This document shows positions 14,341 to 19,939 of a stretch of 19,939 bases of DNA, one piece after another. The DNA is from CAZFAT01 sp964517075 (GTDB lineage: Bacteria > Acidobacteriota > Vicinamibacteria > Vicinamibacterales > SCN-69-37), in the NCBI GenBank assembly GCA_964517075.1, contig CAZFAT010000009.1, positions 1-19,939 of the forward strand, read 5' to 3'. Below the pieces are notes generated by a model. It was not told the origin of the DNA, searched no databases, and worked only from the letters and a program-made list of their open reading frames with translations. Numbering within the stretch: position 1 is the stretch's first letter; the number at the start of each line of letters is the position of its first letter. The translations under genes were made by a program, and so were the position numbers.

Positions 14341-14763
14341 ATGTCTCGCGAAGACGTGCTCGCGGTGATCGCTCAGCGGAACGACGCCCTCACCCGGCGG
14401 GATGCGGACGCGATGGGCGCCCTCTATGCACCCGGCGTGAAACTCGAAAGCCCACTGGCCGGATCGGCCACCGGGCGCGAGGCCGTGGTCCGAGCGTCGG
14501 AAGGGTTCTTCGCGGCCTTTCCCGACGCGACGATCGTTCCAGAGCCGCCGATCGTGGACGGCGATCGCGCGACGATCGTCGCCGAGGTCACGGGCCGGCA
14601 CATCGGCACGTTCATGGGGTTGCCGCCGAGCGGGCGCGCTTTCCGGTTCGCCCTCGTGGCCGTCCTGGTGATTCGCGACCGGCAGATCGTGGAGGAGCGA
14701 CGGATCTATGACTTCACCGGGTTCCTGGTGCAGATTGGCGTGCTGAAGGCAAAACCGGCATGA
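14341..14763 (+). CDS. SnoaL-like / ester cyclase-type (NTF2-like fold) protein
   Basis: 140 residues, no signal peptide, cytoplasmic. The pattern is the SnoaL-like cone fold: an N-terminal helix SREDVLAVIAQRNDALTRRDADAMGALYAPGVKLESPLAG, then TGREAVVRASEGFFAAFPDATI, a strand VDGDRATIVAEVTGRHIGTFMGLPPSGRAF, and a closing strand VIRDRQIVEERRIYDFTGFLVQIGVL. The GRHIGTFMGLPPSGR and VEERRIYD segments are usual for the ester cyclase group. Known relatives include polyketide cyclases and many uncharacterised small-molecule enzymes, so the reaction is not predictable. Whether it belongs to the toxin-antitoxin transcript or stands alone is unclear; it has its own AAGGAGG. Confidence 0.85.
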   Translation: MSREDVLAVIAQRNDALTRRDADAMGALYAPGVKLESPLAGSATGREAVVRASEGFFAAFPDATIVPEPPIVDGDRATIVAEVTGRHIGTFMGLPPSGRAFRFALVAVLVIRDRQIVEERRIYDFTGFLVQIGVLKAKPA

Positions 14764-14779
14764 CGGACGCCCGCGCCCC

Positions 14780-14785
14780 TATACT
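14780..14785 (+). promoter_or_regulatory. -10-like hexamer before the SLOG-like gene
   Basis: TATACT, exactly 6 bases before the ATG at 14792 and the closest match to consensus among the start-proximal hexamers here. No -35 match is visible 16-18 bases upstream. Confidence 0.4.
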
Positions 14786-14791
14786 TTGCTG

Positions 14792-15349
14792 ATGCAGCGA
14801 GCAGACGCGATTCTCTTCAGTGGTGGCGCGCCGGGAGCCGAGGCGGCGTTTGGCGAAGCGGCCGAGCGCCACGGCGTGGAGGAAGTGAACTTCACGTTCG
14901 ACGGACATCGAATCGCGCGCACGCGCGGGATCCGGATGCTCAACCACGAGGAGCTGCAGGCGGGCGACGTGAGCCTCGAATACGTGTCCCGCCTCATGAA
15001 GCGGCGCTACACCGACGCGCGGGCGATCCGCCGCATCCTGCAGACGCTCTGGTATCAGGTCAACAACGGCCAGGAAATCTACGTCATCGGTAGCGTCCTG
15101 CCCGACGGCACGGTGCGCGGCGGCACGGGGTGGGGCGCCGAGTTCGCCAAGCTCTGCAACAAGCCGCTCCATGTCTTCGATCAGGAGAAGAACTGCTGGG
15201 AGCGCTGGACCGGCGAGGACTGGGCCGTCTGCGACACCGCGAGCGAGCCGGTGATCACCCACCCGCATTTCACGGGCACCGGTACGCGGGGGCTGCAGGA
15301 CAACGGCCGGCGGGCGATCGACGCGCTCTTGGCGCGGTCGTTTGCCTGA
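14792..15349 (+). CDS. Rossmann/SLOG-like protein of unknown function
   Basis: 185 residues, no signal peptide. Two features suggest a nucleotide-binding Rossmann-like fold of the SLOG (LOG/DprA-related) superfamily: an N-terminal strand plus glycine loop, AILFSGGAPGAEAAFGEAAERHG (about 6-28), and a second glycine-rich loop after a strand, IYVIGSVLPDGTVRGGTGWGAEFAK (about 96-119). These are followed by KPLHVFDQEKNCWERWTGEDW and a terminal FTGTGTRGL with an ALLARSF end. Strand IYVIG plus GGTGWGAE is the probable ligand site. No catalytic residues can be assigned and I know no characterised homologue. The start is the ATG at 14792; a TTG at 14786 is also in frame. The gene converges on the metallohydrolase operon, with the REP-like hairpins between. 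Confidence 0.65.
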   Translation: MQRADAILFSGGAPGAEAAFGEAAERHGVEEVNFTFDGHRIARTRGIRMLNHEELQAGDVSLEYVSRLMKRRYTDARAIRRILQTLWYQVNNGQEIYVIGSVLPDGTVRGGTGWGAEFAKLCNKPLHVFDQEKNCWERWTGEDWAVCDTASEPVITHPHFTGTGTRGLQDNGRRAIDALLARSFA

Positions 15350-15368
15350 TGTCCGCCGCCTGGCTTCG

Positions 15369-15432
15369 GTAGCCCGCGGGGCTTCAGCCCCGCGGCTGTT
15401 CGTCACGACGTGCGGCGGGCTGACGCCTGCCG
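15369..15432. repeat. REP-like pair of GC-rich hairpins between convergent genes
   Basis: Hairpin 1 (15371-15397): arm AGCCCGCGGGGC, loop TTCA, arm GCCCCGCGGCT, with one bulged C. It is preceded by GTAG overlapping the stem base (15369-15372), as in REP elements mobilised by RAYT transposases. Hairpin 2 (15413-15432): CGGCGGGC, loop TGAC, GCCTGCCG, with one mismatch; read on the minus strand it is preceded by a GTCG-like tetramer. Two hairpins in inverted order resemble a BIME. They lie in the 99-base gap between convergent stops (15349 and 15449), so they may also end transcription from both sides. No RAYT gene is in the window. Confidence 0.6.
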
Positions 15433-15448
15433 GCGACCATGCCCTGAT

Positions 15449-17092
15449 CTAGCGCGGCAGACTCTTCAGCACTGTCCGCGCTTCGGCGATCTGACGCTCG
15501 AGCGCGGCCCGGTGACGCGCGGCCTGGGTGTCGAGGCCCGTGCCGGGAGCGGCCAGATCGGCTTCCAGCTCTCTGAGGTAGCGCTCGGCCGTGTCCGTGC
15601 GGGCGGACATCGTCGCCGGATTATGGAAACCGCCGCCGTTGACCGTCACGTAGACCGGCGTGGTGTGCGCCACCTGGCCCGGGCCGGCCTCGGCTTTCGC
15701 GGCGATCCAGATGCCGTGTTCGACGGGCAGTTCGAGCTCGGCCGTGAGCCGCGCCGCGTCGCGCCCGTCGGATCGCGCCAGCACGCGGCCGTGGCCGACG
15801 ATCTCGAGCGCCCGCAGCGGCACCTGCGACGCGTGACCCAGCGCTTCCGCCGTGATCCGCACGCGGGCGCCGGGCGCGACGTCCACGGTGTCACCCGGCA
15901 GCCGGCCGTTCACGGTGAGGAGTACGATCGGGCCGGTCGTGACGAACGTCCGTCCGGCCTTGAGCGCCGCGAACCAGCTGTCGAACGTCAGCGGTCCGTC
16001 GACGTGGGCGTAGAACCGCGCATTGCCAATCTGCGCGATGGAGGGCGCGGGGAAGCCATAGGCCGGCCCGCGGCCGCACCACGGAAAGTCCGAGCCACCG
16101 AGCGCGGTGAGCTTGAAGCCAAGATCCAGAAACAGATAGTAGTGCTCGGTGGCGAGCGGCCCCTTCGGCACGCAGAACTGCGCCAGCTCGAGGAAGTCCG
16201 TCTTGCCGCGCAGCGTGTTGAGCACCATGCCGCGATAGCCGTGGAAGCTCATGCCCTGGTGCGCGAAGCCGGTCACGCCGCCGAGCTCATGGACGCGATC
16301 GAACAGCCGGTCGTACGAGTAGTAGTCGTTCCGGAAGCGCACGAACTGGCTCGCGCCGAGAGAAATCGTGTGGCCGACCTCCGGCGTGCGTGGCTCCTCC
16401 TGCCCGGGCGAGAGGAGCCGGCCGGCCTCCTGATAGCGACCGGCCGGACCGAACGCGTATTGACTGAAGAACGTCGCCCAGAAGTCGCCCATTTCGAGCA
16501 GGTTGCCGACGTGGATGTCCTCGGCGGCGATCCACCGGAGGATGGCCGGGTCGTCGGCGGGCGAGCGGCGCAGATGAATGTGGTCGTCGGCCGAGTACCA
16601 GCCGCGCGCCGGCATGTCGATCCAGCGCGCGAGCCGGACGTCGCGCGCGAGGGGGGCCAGGGGCCGGACATCGAGCGGCACGGTCTGCGCGATGTACTCG
16701 AAGCCCTTGGTCAACGTGAGGGTGTACGCACCGGGTGCGAGATTCACGTCGAACGCGCCATCCACATAGAAGGCGCCGTCGGGCTGGAGCGCGTAGCCCT
16801 CCGCGCGATCCTGACGGCCCCACATGACCGGAATCGCCTTGCCGGGAATCGGGATGGCCGACGCCGACACCATGAGCGCACCAGGCGCCTGCGGCCGATT
16901 GCCGCGAGCGTCCTGCAACGCCACGCGCACCGGCGTCGGGCGTCCGGTCGCGGCATCGATGATGGTGACCGACAACCTCACGTCGCGGGTGACCTGCGCG
17001 GACACCCCGAGCGCGAGCAGCATCACGCCGATGGCGACGGCGCGCGGCGGCACCCGGCGGAGGAACGGCAGCAGCGTTGAAACGTGGCCCAC
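15449..17092 (-). CDS. CehA/McbA-family metallohydrolase (PHP-like), secreted
   Basis: About 547 residues. The N-terminal segment LPFLRRVPPRAVAIGVMLLALGVSAQ is a signal peptide. Next is a beta-sandwich region like a carboxypeptidase-regulatory domain (VRLSVTIIDAATGRPTPVRVALQD, GAYTLTLTKGFEY). The hydrolase part has WYSADDHIHLRRSPADD (about residues 166-182) with the HxH pair of PHP-type metal sites, GVTGFAHQG with His278, and LGGSDFPWCG at about 332-341. These are the CehA/McbA metal ligands. Relatives include carbamate-pesticide hydrolases, but most are uncharacterised. The C-terminus is a beta-rich domain (GDTVDVAPGARVRITAEALG) and a helical tail. The start is the GTG at 17092, one base after the upstream stop (17094-17096), so the gene is translationally coupled in an operon with two regulatory-domain proteins. 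The frame runs open to 17137, but that part is an Arg-rich overlap. Confidence 0.85.
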   Translation of the reverse strand: MGHVSTLLPFLRRVPPRAVAIGVMLLALGVSAQVTRDVRLSVTIIDAATGRPTPVRVALQDARGNRPQAPGALMVSASAIPIPGKAIPVMWGRQDRAEGYALQPDGAFYVDGAFDVNLAPGAYTLTLTKGFEYIAQTVPLDVRPLAPLARDVRLARWIDMPARGWYSADDHIHLRRSPADDPAILRWIAAEDIHVGNLLEMGDFWATFFSQYAFGPAGRYQEAGRLLSPGQEEPRTPEVGHTISLGASQFVRFRNDYYSYDRLFDRVHELGGVTGFAHQGMSFHGYRGMVLNTLRGKTDFLELAQFCVPKGPLATEHYYLFLDLGFKLTALGGSDFPWCGRGPAYGFPAPSIAQIGNARFYAHVDGPLTFDSWFAALKAGRTFVTTGPIVLLTVNGRLPGDTVDVAPGARVRITAEALGHASQVPLRALEIVGHGRVLARSDGRDAARLTAELELPVEHGIWIAAKAEAGPGQVAHTTPVYVTVNGGGFHNPATMSARTDTAERYLRELEADLAAPGTGLDTQAARHRAALERQIAEARTVLKSLPR

Positions 17093-17093
17093 G

Positions 17094-18983
17094 TCATCCC
17101 CCCGCGAGTTTGACGTCCTGCGTCTTCTTCTCGCCATCGGCGATGGCGAGCCTGATCGCGACTCCGGCCAGCTGCTCGAGGAACACCGGGTCCGCCAGCT
17201 GATCGGGTTCGATGGCGGTCACGGCCGCGACGTAGTACTCGCCGGCGGGCAGACCGGAGGCCACAAACCGGCCGTCCGTCGCGGGCCGCACGACCCGCAC
17301 CCGCCGTGAGTCGCTCACCCAGGTGGCGCGATCCGTCGAGACGATCACGATCGGAAAGTCCGCCGTGACGCGGCCCGCCTGATCGAAAACCCGGCCCGAG
17401 AGTTCGGTGGGCCGATCGGTGAACGTGACCACGACGCCGGACACGTTCTCGCCGGCCTTCACCTCGAGCACGGCGTCCGCGATGTCACGGCCTCCCGCCA
17501 TCGCCGATTTCACGACCCAGCCGCCGGCGCTCGCGACCACGCTCGGTGCCAGGCTGCCCAGAACCCCCGGCTGCGCTAGAAAGCGGTACAGGCCGGGCGC
17601 GATGCCAGGTGCGGAGAATGTGCCGTCCGATGCGACAACGATCCGCGATTCGACGGCCAGCATCCCTGCGATTGCCGCCAGTCCTCCCGCCTCCGCAGTG
17701 GCGGGAATCAGCCGGAATGGCTGCGAGGCGGGATTGGTCGGCGGCGCGAGTGTCGTGCCCTCGTAGACGACCCGTCCGCTGAACGTCATGCCTGGCTGCA
17801 GCACCAAGGAGAGATCCGTGATCTCCACCCCGGCGACGGTAATCTCCTCCTTCGCCCAGTGCGTGGCGGCACCCATCGGGGCCGCCACAGGGCGGGGTGT
17901 CGCGGCGGCGGGTTCGTTTCCCGTGCGCGGCGTCGCGCGCGCCACCACTGTGTAGCGTCCAGGTCGCAGCCCGCTCATCACAAATGATCCGTCCGCTCCA
18001 GTACGCGCTGAGCCTCCGGCGAGGGCCTCAAGCACCTGGAACACGTCGGATCCCGGCGGTTGAATCGGCCTGGCTGTAATCACCATGTTCGCCTGCGGCC
18101 GCCCCTCGGCATCGACCAGCCGGCCGCGCACCTGCGCCGTGGGAACCAGTGCCAGCGCGAAGTCCACGCCCAGGCGTTCCTCCCCTGGGCCCAAGGTGAT
18201 CGTGGAGGCGTCGGCTACGACCGCGGTGCCCGGGTAGTAGACCGGCGCGAAGGCGGAGGAGGCTCCCGCCACCGGCGTGCCCGCGACGACAGGCGCCGCG
18301 CCGCCCGGGCTTGCGGCGCCTGACGCGACCTTGTCGGCCCACTGGAGCTCGGCCGCGGTCACGGTACGCACCTCCTCGCGCGAGGGACTTCGTGCGGACA
18401 CCACGTAGTCACCTGGGGGCAACCCGAAGATGCGGTACGTGCCCCGGTCGTCGGTCTGCGCCACGCCCGGCGAGGCGTCGGCGAACATCGCTTCCGGACG
18501 GTTCAGCGATCGCCGCCGGTCGACGGCCTGCACGGTGAGATTCGTCGCCGGGCGTCCGCCTGGCGTGCGCAGGACGCCGCTGATCACGCCGCCACGCAGC
18601 ACTTCGGCTCGAATGTCGACCCGCTGCCCCTCCACCAGCGCGACGGCGACGCCCGGTCCCATGCCCGGCATGCGCGAGCCAAAAAACGTCCGGACGTAGC
18701 CTGGCTTCGCGGCGGAGACCACGTAGTTGCCCGCCGGTAGTCGCTCGAACACGACGCGGCCGTCGTCGTCGGTAACGCCCGTACGCGGGACGCCGAGTTC
18801 GCCAGCTTGAAGCGACACGGTGGCGCGGCGCAGTGGCCGGCCCGGCGACGCGTCGGTGGTGACCACGACGGTGAGCGCCGCCGAGCCGCTGGCCGCCGCC
18901 GGCGCACGTTGCGCCTCGATCGCGTGCGGCCACGACATCAGCACGGCGGCGGCCCACACCCACGACATCCGGCCAGTCGTCAT
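17094..18983 (-). CDS. Secreted carboxypeptidase-regulatory-like domain protein
   Basis: 629 residues from the ATG at 18983, with signal peptide MSWVWAAAVLMSWPHAIEA. The body is a string of about five or six beta-sandwich units of the carboxypeptidase-regulatory-like (CarboxypepD_reg, prealbumin-like) kind. Each has a strand pattern such as TDDDGRVVFERLPAGNYVVSAAKPGY, TDDRGTYRIFGLPPGDYVVSARSP, GADGSFVMSGLRPGRYTVVARA, ASDGTFSAPGIAPGLYRFLA and TDGRFVASGLPAGEYYVAAV. The final EPDQLADPVFLEQLAGVAIRLAIADGE is shared in outline with the upstream protein. Such domains form binding scaffolds in the periplasm or on the surface and have no predicted catalysis. The start overlaps the upstream stop by 4 bases (ATGA, 18980-18983) and the next gene starts one base after this stop, so all three are one operon. 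Confidence 0.87.
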   Translation of the reverse strand: MTTGRMSWVWAAAVLMSWPHAIEAQRAPAAASGSAALTVVVTTDASPGRPLRRATVSLQAGELGVPRTGVTDDDGRVVFERLPAGNYVVSAAKPGYVRTFFGSRMPGMGPGVAVALVEGQRVDIRAEVLRGGVISGVLRTPGGRPATNLTVQAVDRRRSLNRPEAMFADASPGVAQTDDRGTYRIFGLPPGDYVVSARSPSREEVRTVTAAELQWADKVASGAASPGGAAPVVAGTPVAGASSAFAPVYYPGTAVVADASTITLGPGEERLGVDFALALVPTAQVRGRLVDAEGRPQANMVITARPIQPPGSDVFQVLEALAGGSARTGADGSFVMSGLRPGRYTVVARATPRTGNEPAAATPRPVAAPMGAATHWAKEEITVAGVEITDLSLVLQPGMTFSGRVVYEGTTLAPPTNPASQPFRLIPATAEAGGLAAIAGMLAVESRIVVASDGTFSAPGIAPGLYRFLAQPGVLGSLAPSVVASAGGWVVKSAMAGGRDIADAVLEVKAGENVSGVVVTFTDRPTELSGRVFDQAGRVTADFPIVIVSTDRATWVSDSRRVRVVRPATDGRFVASGLPAGEYYVAAVTAIEPDQLADPVFLEQLAGVAIRLAIADGEKKTQDVKLAGG

Positions 18984-19939
18984 CGCCGCACCCGCGTGAT
19001 GGCCAGCGCCTGCGACCGCGGCTCGGTCGCGATCGCCACGCGCGCGGCCGCGCGCGCCAGCGTCTCGATAAAAGCCGGGTCCTGCACGTCGCCTTCCTCG
19101 GACCGATCGATGGCTACCACGAGGTAGTCGCCTGCGGTCAGGCCAGGGATGCTGTAGGCGCCCGACGAAGTGGCCCGGGTGGTTCGCAGCAGGCGTGGAT
19201 TCATGCCGTTGTCTATCCACGCCTGATAGTTGGCGGGGAAAAGAATGACCGTGGCATCGAACGGTTTGTACGGGCCCGACGCCGACACCGTGCCCGAGAG
19301 CTGCGCGAGCCGATCCGTCAACGTGATCAGAACGCCGGTAACGTCGCCTCCTCGGATCTCGAGGGGCGCGTTGTACACGTCCCGGCCGTCGGCGGTGGCG
19401 CTTTTCACTTGCCACGGCGCGGGGATTGTCAGATTGAGAAAGTAGCGCGCGGGCATGACGCCGGGTCGCGTGAAGGTCCCGTTCTCGGCGAGGGGCGTGG
19501 GGCGGCCGATGTTGAAGACGTTCGGCATCTGTCCATCCGCCGGCAGCAGCATCAGGCCCGCACCCTTCAGCGCTGCTGGTGGCGCCTTGCCCGTCTCGCT
19601 CTCGAACTCGATGCGCCCGCTCACCGAGAACGCTTCCGCGAGGTTCACGATCACGTTGTCGATGTCCCTCGCGCCCACGGCGAGGTCCATCATGGCAAAG
19701 AGCGCGGGTTCTGGCGGCGCTTGATTGGGCGTTGGTGCGAAGGCGACAGGTATCGGCAGGGGATTCTTCTGCGCGCGGAGCAGGAACTGGCCGGGCGGCA
19801 CGCCGTAGAACTCGAAACGTCCGTCGCTCGTCGTGACTGACGTCGCGACGTCGAACTCCGTGTCGCTCGCCACGCGATCGCCCGGCACGACCAGTCGCAC
19901 CGCCAGATTCGCCACGGGGCCGGCCGGACCCGTGGCGAG
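18980..19939 (-). CDS. Carboxypeptidase-regulatory-like domain protein, 5' end missing
   Basis: 319 residues are visible and the frame is open through the right edge at 19939 (L-A-T-G-P-A-G-P-V-A-N-L), so the N-terminus lies outside. It shows the same regulatory-like beta-sandwich units: TTSDGRFEFYGVPPGQFLLRAQ, ENGTFTRPGVMPARYFLNLTI, GGDVTGVLITLTDRLAQLSGTVS and TSSGAYSIPGLTAGDYLVVAI. The C-terminus (EEGDVQDPAFIETLARAAARVAIATEPRSQALAIT) parallels the end of the downstream protein, so the two are tandem paralogues. It probably leads an operon with the downstream paralogue (4-base overlap) and the CehA/McbA metallohydrolase. The protein is probably exported like its paralogue, but the signal peptide is not in the window. 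Confidence 0.85.
   Translation of the reverse strand, partial: LATGPAGPVANLAVRLVVPGDRVASDTEFDVATSVTTSDGRFEFYGVPPGQFLLRAQKNPLPIPVAFAPTPNQAPPEPALFAMMDLAVGARDIDNVIVNLAEAFSVSGRIEFESETGKAPPAALKGAGLMLLPADGQMPNVFNIGRPTPLAENGTFTRPGVMPARYFLNLTIPAPWQVKSATADGRDVYNAPLEIRGGDVTGVLITLTDRLAQLSGTVSASGPYKPFDATVILFPANYQAWIDNGMNPRLLRTTRATSSGAYSIPGLTAGDYLVVAIDRSEEGDVQDPAFIETLARAAARVAIATEPRSQALAITRVRR

Noticed and set aside
15410..17080. Long plus-strand frame antisense to the CehA/McbA gene
   Set aside because: Compositional shadow; the metal-binding motifs are on the minus strand. It also begins inside the REP-like hairpins.
18984..19415. N-terminal extension of the complete regulatory-domain protein in the same frame
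   Set aside because: It overlaps the upstream paralogue in another frame and is Arg/His-rich. The ATG at 18983 begins a proper signal peptide with an ATGA overlap.

Overview
The window is GC-rich DNA (roughly 70 percent G+C by eye) from a Gram-negative-type bacterium. The gene mix suggests an Acidobacteriota lineage such as Vicinamibacteria: a PVC-type cytochrome-fused propeller protein, tandem carboxypeptidase-regulatory-like domain proteins, a CehA/McbA metallohydrolase, many secreted polysaccharide-active proteins, and PIN-domain toxin-antitoxin pairs. No rRNA gene or 16S-type marker is present, so this placement is inference. I saw no tRNA, CRISPR array, transposase or phage gene.

Layout, left to right. 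Positions 1-44 hold the first codons of a minus-strand gene that looks like a TauE/SafE permease. It is divergent from a large secreted PVC-type heme protein (133-2679, +). Next is a minus-strand pair, a PL10-type pectate lyase (5241-3508) followed closely by a DUF4159 protein (3499-2693). A LamG-like secreted protein (5346-6248, +) diverges from that pair. A Phd/VapC-type toxin-antitoxin operon (6335-6951, +) has a recognisable promoter and a compact palindrome/direct-repeat cluster in front of it. A secreted clan-A-like glycoside hydrolase (8054-6924, -) and a Gfo/Idh/MocA oxidoreductase (8225-9256, +) diverge across a low-complexity AATAGYCCGAT-type repeat. Then come an unusual Nramp-family transporter (10689-9343, -) and aroA (12043-10754, -). 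A secreted parallel beta-helix protein follows (12152-13480, +). A second toxin-antitoxin pair (13582-14317, +), a SnoaL-like protein (14341-14763, +) and a Rossmann/SLOG-like protein of unknown function (14792-15349, +) come next. A two-hairpin REP-like element (15369-15432) separates these from a minus-strand operon at the right end: two tandem carboxypeptidase-regulatory-like proteins (19939-18980, open at the window edge, and 18983-17094) and a CehA/McbA-family PHP-like metallohydrolase (17092-15449).

Taken together, much of the window encodes exported proteins for attacking or binding plant-type polysaccharide (pectate lyase, beta-helix protein, glycoside hydrolase, LamG protein, sugar-type oxidoreductase). 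These are interspersed with housekeeping (aroA) and two small toxin-antitoxin modules. No single clearly new system stands out. The best leads are the Nramp homologue that has lost its canonical metal-binding motifs, the REP-like inverted hairpin pair, the operator-like cluster before the first toxin-antitoxin operon, the recurring TANNNT hexamer placed just upstream of start codons (possible leaderless transcripts), and the orphan SLOG-like protein.
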